Shown one piece after another: positions 16,802 to 24,862 of a stretch of 64,000 nt of DNA. A program made the translations under genes and the position numbers. Every line of letters begins with the position of its first letter. Position 1 is the first letter of the stretch. The stretch spans positions 124,001-188,000 of the forward strand of contig JAIUNZ010000001.1 of assembly GCA_020161455.1 (NCBI GenBank), written 5' to 3'. The DNA is from Bacteroidota bacterium (GTDB lineage Bacteria; Bacteroidota; Bacteroidia; Flavobacteriales; Flavobacteriaceae). The notes under the pieces were generated by a model, which saw nothing but the letters and a program-made list of their open reading frames with translations, made no database searches and was not told the origin of the DNA.

Positions 16802-18417
16802 TTTTTACCTTTCAATAAGTTGACACTCACTGTTGCCAAATCAGAATTGGGAAACTTGGTAAAGAAGTCTTGACTAGAAAACAAACCTGCTTCGGCAGCT
16901 ACTTTATGTAGCACTTCAATCTCTACTATGTATTGGTCTGAAAAACCATGTGTTGCATCATAAGCCGTAGCAGCTGTTCTTCCTAAGTTTTTGGCAGTTA
17001 GTTCAGGTGAGATTGTATGCAATTCTATATTAAGCAATCCAAACTTTTCTACATAAACCGACCATTTTTTCAGATGTTCTAACAGATTGTCTTCAACTTC
17101 ATTATTGGTAATTCGTTTTCCTCGATGCGCAAATGCACCTGATGATGTGCTTACTCTGTTTGGTGTTCTGTGTTTAGGTTGTTCCCAAATGCGATTGTGG
17201 TCTAGAAAAGTTCTAACATTCAGCAATTCTTTTAAATCTATATCGTAATCTTCTTGCAAAGTTGTAGCTAAAACATCGGGTTTTCCAATATCACCCCAAA
17301 TTACTTTTGCCCAAATATCGGCTTTGATTAAGTTGGCACGCGTTACTTTTAAAGCAGCTTCGTTATAATCAACGCCAATTAGGAACAACGGATAGTCATC
17401 TAGTATTTTTCCTCTGGCGGTTTGTCTTTCAATTACATCAAATATATGTTCTATAAATGCTCCGTTACCGCAACCCATGTCTAAAATCCCTTTAGGCTGT
17501 TCGTTTATTGGCCTGTTGAATAATTCAATAATAATTTCGTCAACTACTTTAAAATATTCGGCATGCGCACCACCACTTCCCCAAACATTCATTTCTCTGT
17601 CAACGTGTAATTCATCTTCATGTTCGCCAATGTTTCTAAGTATGGCCGCGTTTCCAAAAAGAAGATCTTCCATTTTCCGGAACATTGGAATATAAGAAAC
17701 CGTTACGCCATAAGCGGCAGCTCTTTTAGCGTAAAACAATCCCATTTCTGTGAATTGATACTTTCCGTCTTTTTCTTTAAACCAACCAAGGAACGTTAAG
17801 AAATCTAATATTTCTTTAAAACATTCTGGGTTTTTATGAAACTCTTCTGGACGGAATGATGTTTCCATAAAATATTTGTGAAACATACCACTCATCCCTA
17901 ACATTACGATGGTTGGTCCAACAAGATTGCCCTCGATGTGTTTAAGAATTTGATGTTGAATCGCTTTGGTTTGTGCATCATCAGAAAATGTTATTCCATA
18001 TTGCTGCTTGTATTTTTTAAAACATGAATTGAGCATTTCAAAAGGAGCTACTTCAAACTTTCTTGGATGAAACTTTTCTGAAAACTGAATTAATTTAAAA
18101 ACATCTTCATATAAATAGAAATGGGAAAAAGCCTCTTCACTCCTATCATTGATGGAATATATGACTTCATCATTTGTGTTGTCCAACTGTTGTTTTAAAA
18201 AGCCTTGTGAAGCCAAAACACGAAGGCCAACATTGAGATAGCCATCATTTGCCTCAAATTTTTCGGTAAGTTCATGAAGTGTTACTTTTTGTTTTTCAAA
18301 AACATAGCTCAAAACACCTTTTTGATGGAGTACAAAAGCCACTGGAGCTGTAACAATACCATCCAGATGTTGAAACAAAACAGCTCTTAATTCAGATTTT
18401 TTTTGAGTAGTAAGCAT
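16798..18417 (-). CDS. Large class I SAM-dependent methyltransferase (possibly AprA-related)
   Basis: A 539-residue protein, about twice the length of a simple methyltransferase. The N-terminal 100 residues resemble the winged-helix dimerisation domain of plant/bacterial O-methyltransferases (VTLHELTEKFEANDGYLNVG, LASQGFL). The SAM site is GILDMGCGNGAFIEHIFD near residues 313-330. The central region 100-300 and the tail 400-539 (DHNRIWEQPKHRTPNRVS, SDQYIVEIEVLHKV) are not in simple methyltransferases. The layout recalls methyltransferases related to AprA of polyketide pathways, but no polyketide genes are nearby and the substrate is unknown. It is divergent from the SRPBCC gene. Confidence 0.75.
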   Translation of the reverse strand: MLTTQKKSELRAVLFQHLDGIVTAPVAFVLHQKGVLSYVFEKQKVTLHELTEKFEANDGYLNVGLRVLASQGFLKQQLDNTNDEVIYSINDRSEEAFSHFYLYEDVFKLIQFSEKFHPRKFEVAPFEMLNSCFKKYKQQYGITFSDDAQTKAIQHQILKHIEGNLVGPTIVMLGMSGMFHKYFMETSFRPEEFHKNPECFKEILDFLTFLGWFKEKDGKYQFTEMGLFYAKRAAAYGVTVSYIPMFRKMEDLLFGNAAILRNIGEHEDELHVDREMNVWGSGGAHAEYFKVVDEIIIELFNRPINEQPKGILDMGCGNGAFIEHIFDVIERQTARGKILDDYPLFLIGVDYNEAALKVTRANLIKADIWAKVIWGDIGKPDVLATTLQEDYDIDLKELLNVRTFLDHNRIWEQPKHRTPNRVSTSSGAFAHRGKRITNNEVEDNLLEHLKKWSVYVEKFGLLNIELHTISPELTAKNLGRTAATAYDATHGFSDQYIVEIEVLHKVAAEAGLFSSQDFFTKFPNSDLATVSVNLLKGKN

Positions 18418-18442
18418 AGCTAAAAAAGAATTGATGATATAA

Positions 18443-18450
18443 CAAATATA
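18443..18450 (-). promoter_or_regulatory. Possible -7 element (TATATTTG, minus strand) for the large methyltransferase
   Basis: CAAATATA on the plus strand is a perfect reverse TAnnTTTG, 26 bases upstream of the methyltransferase ATG. The divergent forward element TAACTTTG lies at 18485-18492, 22 bases before the SRPBCC ATG. No -33 elements were confirmed. Confidence 0.4.
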
Positions 18451-18484
18451 ATTAAATACTAATCGATTAGACGAATTATATTTA

Positions 18485-18492
18485 TAACTTTG
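18485..18492 (+). promoter_or_regulatory. Possible -7 element TAACTTTG for the SRPBCC gene
   Basis: TAACTTTG fits TAnnTTTG and lies 22 bases upstream of the ATG at 18514. It supports the ATG at 18514 rather than the in-frame TTG at 18490, which would overlap this element. Confidence 0.4.
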
Positions 18493-18513
18493 TTCAACCC
18501 TTTATTTAGAATT

Positions 18514-19635
18514 ATGCGCATCATTAAATATACCTTCCTACTACTTCTCTTATTTTCCATTGGATTGTTTGTCTATATTTTTACTCAAAATGGCAATTAT
18601 AAAATTACTCGTTCTCAAATTATTAAAGCATCAAGATACACTGTTTTTGAATATGTTAACGATTATAAGAACTGGGAAACCTTTCATTCGATGAAGCAAC
18701 GTCTTTCGGGAGTAACCTTTGATTACAAAGCACAAACTTCTGGCAAAGGCGGCAGTTTCTCTTGGATAAGTGATAGTGATAACGGTTTTATGAAAACCAA
18801 TTTTGTAAAAGACAACGATAGTATTGCACAAAAAATGGTATCTGATGGTTATAATGCAACAATCAATTGGAAGTTTAAAGATACTATTGGTGGCACAAAA
18901 GTAACCTACTCTACCAAAGGAAACATTGGAGTGTTACAAAAGTTTAGTACATTCTTTCAAGGAGGCATTAAAAGCATCTTGAATAATGACATTGACCGAA
19001 CACTATATAATCTTAACAAAACGCTTGATTTTGAACTAAAAACCTATTCGGTAAAAGTAAATGGTGTTGCCCAACGCAATGCTGCTTATTTTATCAAGCA
19101 AAGCTTTACGTGTAAAACAAAAAACTTGTCGCGAAACATAAAAATAGTGATGCCTAAGTTGGTCTATTTCTTTAAAAAGAATAACATTCCGATGGCAGGA
19201 AAACCTTTTGTATTATATGAAACAACAACACTAAAGACTGATGAAGTTACAGTATCGGTATGTATTCCAACACAGCAATTAGTTACTTTGATGGAAGGAA
19301 GTGATGTGTCATCGGGTGAAATGGAAGCGTTTACTTGTATTAAAACAACTCTGAAAGGTGATTATTCGCATCGTGATGCTTTATGGAAAAAGGCACAGGA
19401 TTATATTCTTGAAAAAGACTTTAAACCTAATTTTGCAGGAAAATATATAGAACGATACACCAAAACGATTGACGATGTAAAAAACCCATCAAAATGGGAA
19501 ACTGAATTGTATATCCCTGTTTTTCCAAAAGTAGTGCCAACTGTCGTTACTGCAACTACAGTTTCAGTACCGCCAATATCAAGCGAAAACCAATCCGTTC
19601 ATTCAACATCAGAAGCAAGCCAAGAAATTCCATAA
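18514..19635 (+). CDS. Membrane-anchored SRPBCC (START-like) domain protein
   Basis: A protein of about 373 residues with one N-terminal membrane helix (IIKYTFLLLLLFSIGLFVYIF). The following 150 residues resemble an SRPBCC/polyketide-cyclase-like ligand-binding fold (SQIIKASRYTVFEYVNDYKN, then a GGSFSWISD strand and TKVTYSTKGNIG). The second part resembles GyrI/AraC effector-binding domains (YETTTLKTDEVTVSVCIP and the C-terminal YTKTIDDVKNPSKWETELYIPV). A Ser/Thr/Val-rich tail follows. The SRPBCC plus GyrI-like arrangement is common in Bacteroidota, with no established function. Possible small-molecule binding is inferred. The next gene, a sigma factor, is 24 bases downstream. Confidence 0.72.
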   Translation: MRIIKYTFLLLLLFSIGLFVYIFTQNGNYKITRSQIIKASRYTVFEYVNDYKNWETFHSMKQRLSGVTFDYKAQTSGKGGSFSWISDSDNGFMKTNFVKDNDSIAQKMVSDGYNATINWKFKDTIGGTKVTYSTKGNIGVLQKFSTFFQGGIKSILNNDIDRTLYNLNKTLDFELKTYSVKVNGVAQRNAAYFIKQSFTCKTKNLSRNIKIVMPKLVYFFKKNNIPMAGKPFVLYETTTLKTDEVTVSVCIPTQQLVTLMEGSDVSSGEMEAFTCIKTTLKGDYSHRDALWKKAQDYILEKDFKPNFAGKYIERYTKTIDDVKNPSKWETELYIPVFPKVVPTVVTATTVSVPPISSENQSVHSTSEASQEIP

Positions 19636-19659
19636 TTTTATAGGTAGTGATTAAACCTT

Positions 19660-20238
19660 TTGGTTTATTATTATTCTTATTACAAACTTTCAAATTTGCA
19701 AGACGAAAAGGTTTTTATTGAAGAATTATTGAATCCTAAAACGCAGAACAAAGCGTTTCAAGTCTTGCTACAACAGTTTCAAAAACCGCTATACCATCAC
19801 ATTAGGACTATTGTTTTGAACCATGATGATGCGGATGATGTATTGCAAAATACGTTTGTAAAAGTCTTTCGCTATTTGAAAGATTTTAAAGGTGACAGTA
19901 AATTATTTTCTTGGATGTTTCGAATTGCAACTAATGAAGCCATAACTTTTTTAAATCAAAAAGCTAAGAAACATAACACTACTGGAGTAGCAATACAAAC
20001 CAAAACTATTGATAACCTCGAAGCTGATGATTATTTTGATGGCGATGAAATTCAACTTAAACTTCAAAAAGCGATTGTTCTTTTGCCCGAAAAACAACAA
20101 TTAGTTTTCAAGATGAAGTATTTTGAAGAATTGAAATATGAGGAAATTTCAGAAATACTAGGCACTTCGGTTGGTGGCTTGAAAGCTTCTTATCATCATG
20201 CCGTGAAGAAAATTGAAGAATATATGAATATCCATTAA
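19660..20238 (+). CDS. ECF-type RNA polymerase sigma factor
   Basis: A sigma-70-family protein of about 180-192 residues with only regions 2 and 4. Region 2 shows HDDADDVLQNTFVKVFRYLK and the -10-binding WMFRIATNEAITFLNQ. Region 4 shows LPEKQQLVFKMKYFEELKYE and the HTH EISEILGTSVGGLKASYHHA. There is no ATG at the 5' end: the frame begins at a TTG (19660) and a second TTG at 19696 (before QDEKVF) is also plausible. It heads a three-gene operon with a probable anti-sigma factor and a Spy/CpxP-like protein, suggesting an envelope-stress regulon. Confidence 0.9.
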   Translation: MVYYYSYYKLSNLQDEKVFIEELLNPKTQNKAFQVLLQQFQKPLYHHIRTIVLNHDDADDVLQNTFVKVFRYLKDFKGDSKLFSWMFRIATNEAITFLNQKAKKHNTTGVAIQTKTIDNLEADDYFDGDEIQLKLQKAIVLLPEKQQLVFKMKYFEELKYEEISEILGTSVGGLKASYHHAVKKIEEYMNIH

Positions 20239-20268
20239 ACCTTTTAGTAGAATTTAAGTCAAAGTAGT

Positions 20269-20685
20269 ATGAATGAATTTAAATTAGACAATCAACCCAA
20301 AATATCTCCTGGTTTTAAAGTGCCAGAAGGATATTTTGATACATTATCTGAAAACATCAATGCAAGACTGAATGCTGATGAACCCAAAGTTATTTCATTA
20401 TATCAGCGTCATAAGAAAACTATTTATGCAGTGGCAGCGGTTTTAGCTATAGCATTGAGTGTTCCTTTTTTTATGCAACAACAACCTAAAGTGGTATCCG
20501 ATTTAGACCAAAGTGTCATTGAAGACTATATATCTTACAACACCAAAATGACACCTTATGAACTAGCGGAATATTTGGACAAAGAAGATATAGAAAAACT
20601 TAAAGTAGATTTTGAAATTCAAGACAAGGTTTTGGAAGAATCGCTTTTAAACAACATAGATGTAGAACAATATATTGTAAATTAA
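20269..20685 (+). CDS. Probable membrane anti-sigma factor
   Basis: A 138-residue protein with a cytoplasmic N-terminal part (about 50 residues, containing PGFKVPEGYFDTLSENINAR), one membrane helix (TIYAVAAVLAIALSVPFF) and a periplasmic acidic C-terminal part. It sits between an ECF sigma factor (30 bases upstream) and a Spy-like gene (1 base downstream). Position and topology match single-pass anti-sigma factors, but no zinc-binding ZAS motif (HxxxCxxC) is present. The anti-sigma role is therefore inferred from context, not from sequence signature. Confidence 0.65.
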   Translation: MNEFKLDNQPKISPGFKVPEGYFDTLSENINARLNADEPKVISLYQRHKKTIYAVAAVLAIALSVPFFMQQQPKVVSDLDQSVIEDYISYNTKMTPYELAEYLDKEDIEKLKVDFEIQDKVLEESLLNNIDVEQYIVN

Positions 20686-20686
20686 T

Positions 20687-21139
20687 ATGAAAACAAAACA
20701 ACTATTACTAACGCTATTGTGCTTGGTGTGTGTTACCGCGTTCAGTCAAAATAGATTGAAAGAAAAACAAAACCAAATCAAATCGATTAAAGTAGCTTTT
20801 ATTACCAACGAATTGTCATTAACTCCAGATGAAGCTGCAAAATTTTGGCCAATCTATAATGCTTTTGAAGACAAACAACTTGAAATTAGAAAAACAAAGT
20901 TGAAAGGCTACATTAGCAGAATGGATGAAGATTCTCTAAATACCTTAACTGAAAAAGAAGCTACTACTATGCTCACACAAATAGAAAGTGCTGAGGAAGA
21001 TTTGTTTTTATTGAAAAAGAAGTTTAACGCTGACATACGTGCTGTATTGCCTGCTTCAAAAATAGTAAAACTAAAAAAAGCCGAAGAAAAATTCAACCGA
21101 AAGCTGTTGCAACAGTTTAAGGAAAAAAGAAATAAATAA
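20687..21139 (+). CDS. Spy/CpxP-like periplasmic protein
   Basis: A 150-residue exported protein with signal peptide MKTKQLLLTLLCLVCVTAFSQ. The rest is predicted helical and highly charged, with the segment LSLTPDEAAKFWPIYNAFED matching the LTP-type start of Spy/CpxP/ZraP-like domains, then LTEKEATTMLTQIESAEEDL. Such proteins act as periplasmic chaperones or stress sensors (metal or envelope stress). It is the third gene of the sigma / anti-sigma operon, 1 base after the anti-sigma stop. The canonical LTxxQ motifs are only partly conserved. Confidence 0.75.
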   Translation: MKTKQLLLTLLCLVCVTAFSQNRLKEKQNQIKSIKVAFITNELSLTPDEAAKFWPIYNAFEDKQLEIRKTKLKGYISRMDEDSLNTLTEKEATTMLTQIESAEEDLFLLKKKFNADIRAVLPASKIVKLKKAEEKFNRKLLQQFKEKRNK

Positions 21140-21148
21140 TAAAAGAAA

Positions 21149-21177
21149 AGAGCAGCAATGTTCTTTTTTTTTATTGA
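21149..21177. terminator. Short hairpin with T-tract after the sigma operon
   Basis: An imperfect 7-bp stem (AAAGAGC / GTTCTTT with one G-U pair) around a 6-base loop, followed by about nine T residues. It lies between convergent genes and probably terminates the plus-strand sigma operon. Confidence 0.5.
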
Positions 21178-22220
21178 AAAACGATACTGATAATTTTATC
21201 TTTTCCTGCAGCGATGGCTTTGGTTGGTGAAACAAAACGGATGGTAAACAAACTATTATCAGTTGTAAATTGTTTCCAAGAATTTCCAAAATCATTAGAA
21301 TAAAACAATCCCGTAGCACCTACTGACACCAAGGCTTTTCCTTTGGAATTGGGAACAAACTGTACGCAGGAAGCATAACCAAAGCCAACCTTCTCGCCTA
21401 CTAATTTCCATGTTTTCCCGCCATCAAATGTAATGGCTTTGTTTTGAAAATTTTGGTTTGGCATTTCATAATTGCCTCCAGCTATAAATCCTATTTTTTC
21501 GTTATAAAAATCGGCAGTGAATATTCCAGTCATGGCTTCACCTTGAACAATAGGCGTATCGAATACTTCCCAACTTATCCCTTTATCTTTTGAATAAAAC
21601 ACTCTTGATTGTTTTCCGCCAGAAACTACCCAACACGAATTGCCTTTGATACAAATATTGGTATTACTAGCTGCAAATGCTCCTTCGCCATTTATTACTT
21701 TGGGCAATTGAACACACCGTATTTTGTTCCAAGTTTTTCCAGAATCTCGAGTAATGATTATGCTTAAACAGTCTTCCGTTGGATCGCCAATAGCTATTCC
21801 TTCTTCGTCGTTCCAAAAATGCATACTGTCGTAGAACACTTTTTCGTGTTTCTCTTCATAAACCAATTCACTTTGTTTGAGGTTTCTATTATATCGGTAT
21901 AATAACGCTGGATTATCAATGGATAAGAAGTAAACATACTTTGATGTTAGAGCAATGCTTCGGAATTCAAAGATATAGGGCAACTTAGTGAGTTGTTTTT
22001 CATATTTTTCTTTTGCACTCATAAATCCTATTTTTTTATCGGAACCACCAAAATAGATTGTATCGTTATCAGAAGCAATGGCTCGAATACTTATTTTACT
22101 TGTATAAAGTGTATCAATTGTTATAGAAGTAAATTCTTTTGACACATATTCTTTAGAAGTTTTACAAGCCGTTAAACCAATTAGACAAAGGAAAGTCCAA
22201 TAGATGAATGAGTTTTTCAT
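21171..22220 (-). CDS. Lipoprotein with BNR / YCF48-like beta-propeller
   Basis: A 349-residue lipoprotein: signal peptide with lipobox LTAC (Cys19). The mature protein has repeated BNR/Asp-box-like units, visible as ITRDSGKTWNKI, YSKDKGISWEVF, ITFDGGKTWKLV and YSNDFGNSWKQF, spaced as in six- or seven-bladed propellers of the sialidase/YCF48 superfamily. Similar flavobacterial proteins are annotated as oxidoreductase or photosystem II stability factor-like; neither is a proven role. It probably sits in the outer or inner membrane facing the periplasm. Its 3' end is convergent with the Spy-like gene, 31 bases away. Confidence 0.78.
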   Translation of the reverse strand: MKNSFIYWTFLCLIGLTACKTSKEYVSKEFTSITIDTLYTSKISIRAIASDNDTIYFGGSDKKIGFMSAKEKYEKQLTKLPYIFEFRSIALTSKYVYFLSIDNPALLYRYNRNLKQSELVYEEKHEKVFYDSMHFWNDEEGIAIGDPTEDCLSIIITRDSGKTWNKIRCVQLPKVINGEGAFAASNTNICIKGNSCWVVSGGKQSRVFYSKDKGISWEVFDTPIVQGEAMTGIFTADFYNEKIGFIAGGNYEMPNQNFQNKAITFDGGKTWKLVGEKVGFGYASCVQFVPNSKGKALVSVGATGLFYSNDFGNSWKQFTTDNSLFTIRFVSPTKAIAAGKDKIISIVFQ

Positions 22221-22334
22221 ACTCTTAAAGTTTTGCTAAAAATACATTAATTATTTTATTTCATAAACTCTAAAAAATTGTGGCATAATAATTGGATATT
22301 TTGCAATAGCATACAATCCATAAAATATAGCATC

Positions 22335-23528
22335 ATGAAAACAAATATTATTACTTTGACAATGCTGTCGCTGATGAGTATAAACTTTGCATTTGCTCAA
22401 GACAGAACAACGGTAACGGCTAACAATTCTGAGATTAGTGATAATCTTGATTTAAGAGCTGTGGCATCTATCTTTGGAGACTCTAAAGATTTGGATGATT
22501 TTGAATATAGATTGAACAATCCTGAATACCAAATATCGAATTTGGATTTGAATAATGATAATAAAGTAGATTACTTGAGAGTAATTGAAACCGTAGAAGG
22601 AAATGTTCATTTAATTATAATTCAATCGGTGCTTGGAAGAGATTTATTTCAAGATATTGCTACAGTTGAAGTTACAAAAGACAGAGACAGTAGGGTACAA
22701 GTACAAGTAGTTGGTGATGTTTATATGTATGGAACCAACTATATCTATGAGCCTGTTTATGCATATACACCAGTAATATATACTACCTTTTGGGCACCTC
22801 GTTACAGACCTTACTATTCTAGTTGGTATTGGGGCTATTACCCATCCTATTATGTAGCTTGGCATCCGTTTCCAATCTTTAGATATAGAAATAATATTAA
22901 TGTCTGGATTAACTTTAACCACCATTATAACTATGTAAACACTAGAAATTGTTATGCTGTTTACAACAATTATTATAGAGGAAGACGTGGAAATGCGTAT
23001 GAAGTGCAACATCCAAACCGTTCTTTTACCAACAGACATAGTGGTTATGTCAATAGATATGAATTGGACAAAACCAGAAACATTAGAACTGTTGGAACTG
23101 TTGGTACTAGAGATGAAATAGCCTCAAACAACATAAGAAATTCTAAAAACGATTTCAATAGTACTAGAACTACTGACAATTCGAGCAGCGTTAGAAGCAA
23201 TAACACAAGAAATACAGGAACAGTTAGAGAAAACACTACTACTGGCGGTGTGCGAAGCAGTAATTCTTCAGTATCTGTTAAACAGGAAACACCTGTTAGA
23301 AACACTACCGTTAGAGAAATTGCTCCAACTAGAAATAATGGAAGTATAGGTTCATCAACCAATGAGAGTATTAGAACACAACCTACAAGAAGTTCGAATA
23401 GTAATTCAAGTGTTAGAAGCCACTCTAGTACTTCGAGAAATTTATCGAGTTCAAGAAGTGTTTCAAGTGGCTCCAGTTCAAGAAGTAGTACTTCTGGGTC
23501 AAGTTCGAGAGGAAATAGTAGAAGATAA
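22335..23528 (+). CDS. Exported protein with EF-hand-like loop, Tyr-rich centre and Ser/Arg-rich tail
   Basis: The ATG at 22335 gives a signal peptide (MKTNIITLTMLSLMSINFAFAQ). The N-terminal domain contains NLDLNNDNKVDYLRVIE, an EF-hand/dockerin-like calcium loop (Asp-x-Asn-x-Asp-x-x-x-Asp spacing) followed by a repeated-looking beta region. The centre, about residues 130-220, is extremely rich in Tyr and Trp (for example YYSSWYWGYYPSYYVAWHPF). The last 150 residues are low-complexity Ser/Asn/Arg/Thr with many SSRS repeats. Homologues are conserved hypotheticals in Bacteroidota. Calcium binding and surface location are inferred. Frames starting upstream at 22278 lack the signal peptide. Confidence 0.75.
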   Translation: MKTNIITLTMLSLMSINFAFAQDRTTVTANNSEISDNLDLRAVASIFGDSKDLDDFEYRLNNPEYQISNLDLNNDNKVDYLRVIETVEGNVHLIIIQSVLGRDLFQDIATVEVTKDRDSRVQVQVVGDVYMYGTNYIYEPVYAYTPVIYTTFWAPRYRPYYSSWYWGYYPSYYVAWHPFPIFRYRNNINVWINFNHHYNYVNTRNCYAVYNNYYRGRRGNAYEVQHPNRSFTNRHSGYVNRYELDKTRNIRTVGTVGTRDEIASNNIRNSKNDFNSTRTTDNSSSVRSNNTRNTGTVRENTTTGGVRSSNSSVSVKQETPVRNTTVREIAPTRNNGSIGSSTNESIRTQPTRSSNSNSSVRSHSSTSRNLSSSRSVSSGSSSRSSTSGSSSRGNSRR

Positions 23529-23563
23529 TGATTTGTTGTTCTAAATAGATTTTAAGTTTAAAC

Positions 23564-23594
23564 AAAAAACCATTTCAATTGAAATGGTTTTTTT
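23564..23594. terminator. Bidirectional terminator, 30-base perfect palindrome
   Basis: A perfect palindrome with arms AAAAAACCATTTCAA and TTGAAATGGTTTTTT lies between the convergent exported-protein gene and prfA. The flanking A and T runs make it a Rho-independent terminator readable from either side. Confidence 0.85.
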
Positions 23595-23639
23595 ATACTA
23601 TATTACAATATTCCAACACTATCCTAAAAAGTGTGTAAA

Positions 23640-24713
23640 TTAAAAAACTTCGCTTTCTTTTAATTTTTCCATATTATTGACTAATTGAAGTTCATCAACA
23701 AATTTTTGAATTTTACCGTTCATCACGCCGTCCATATCAAAAACATCCAATCCAATTCTATGATCGGTTACTCTACCTTGAGAATAATTGTATGTTCTAA
23801 TTTTTGCAGAACGGTCACCCGAACTAACTTGAGATGTTCTTTTTACGGCATCCTCTGCTTGTTTTTTGGCTAACTCTTGTTCATATAAACGAGAACGCAA
23901 AACTTCTAAAGCTTTGTCCTTGTTTTTATGTTGCGATTTTTGATCTTGACATTGTGCTACCAATCCTGTTGGGATATGTGTCAAACGAACAGCTGATTTT
24001 GTAGTATTTACTGATTGTCCACCAGGACCAGAAGAACAGAAAAAATCAACACGAACATCATTCATATCAATTTGAACATCAAACTCTTCTGCTTCTGGTA
24101 AAACCATTACTGTCGCAGCAGAAGTATGAACTCTTCCTTGGGTTTCTGTTTGTGGCACTCGTTGTACACGATGAACACCAGCTTCAAATTTTAATGTTCC
24201 ATAAACATCTTCACCGGTAACTTCAAAAATAATTTCTTTAAAACCACCCGAAGTTCCTTCATTCATATCTACTACAGAAGTTCTCCAGCCACGAGTTTCA
24301 CAATATTTGGTGTACATTCTGAACAAATCTCCAGCAAAAATAGAAGCTTCATCACCACCAGTTCCAGCTCTAATTTCTACCATAACATTCTTAGCATCTT
24401 CAGCATCTTTTGGAATCAACATAAACTTGATTTCATCTTCCAATTCTGGCAAACGGTCTTGCGCTTCATCCAATTGCATTTTTGCCATTTCCGTCATTTC
24501 TGCATCGCTTCCATCCGCAATAATTTCCTTGGCTTCTTCAATATTTGCCGTAATAAGCATTAATTCTTCACGCTTTTCCATCAAGTCTTTAAGACCTTTA
24601 TATTCTTGATTTAATTGAACATAACGTTTTTGATCGGCAATAACATCAGGCTGAATAATCAAATCTGATACTTCGTCAAATCGTTGTTTTACATATTGCA
24701 ATCTTTCTAACAT
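23640..24713 (-). CDS. prfA: Peptide chain release factor 1
   Basis: RF1 recognises UAA and UAG in the ribosomal A site and triggers peptide release. At 357 residues it has the usual length. The universal GGQ motif is at 231-233 in [13 protein letters not shown]. The stop-codon-reading tripeptide PxT is PQT (187-189, in [12 protein letters not shown]), which identifies RF1 rather than RF2 (SPF). The variable middle residue is Gln, where E. coli has Ala. The N-terminal coiled-coil domain (residues 1-100) is intact. It is divergent from the ClC gene. Confidence 0.97.
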   Translation of the reverse strand: MLERLQYVKQRFDEVSDLIIQPDVIADQKRYVQLNQEYKGLKDLMEKREELMLITANIEEAKEIIADGSDAEMTEMAKMQLDEAQDRLPELEDEIKFMLIPKDAEDAKNVMVEIRAGTGGDEASIFAGDLFRMYTKYCETRGWRTSVVDMNEGTSGGFKEIIFEVTGEDVYGTLKFEAGVHRVQRVPQTETQGRVHTSAATVMVLPEAEEFDVQIDMNDVRVDFFCSSGPGGQSVNTTKSAVRLTHIPTGLVAQCQDQKSQHKNKDKALEVLRSRLYEQELAKKQAEDAVKRTSQVSSGDRSAKIRTYNYSQGRVTDHRIGLDVFDMDGVMNGKIQKFVDELQLVNNMEKLKESEVF

Positions 24714-24738
24714 AATATTTTCTTGCTATTTTGGAGTG

Positions 24739-24746
24739 CAAAAATA
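24739..24746 (-). promoter_or_regulatory. Possible -7 element for prfA (TATTTTTG, minus strand)
   Basis: CAAAAATA on the plus strand is a reverse TAnnTTTG, 26 bases upstream of the prfA ATG. The CAA trinucleotide at 24760-24762 is only 13 bases away, closer than the preferred spacing. Confidence 0.4.
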
Positions 24747-24835
24747 CAACTTTTTGGTTCAATTTTAAGGTTTAGTGTTTCAACTTTTAGGATAGTCTTA
24801 AGATAAAAAATAATGTTTTTAAAAAAAGGATTGCA

Positions 24836-24843
24836 TAATTTTG
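24836..24843 (+). promoter_or_regulatory. Possible -7 element TAATTTTG for the ClC gene
   Basis: TAATTTTG fits TAnnTTTG and lies 20 bases before the ATG at 24863. No TTG element at the right distance was found. Confidence 0.35.
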
Positions 24844-24862
24844 CAATTCTTATCATTTTATA

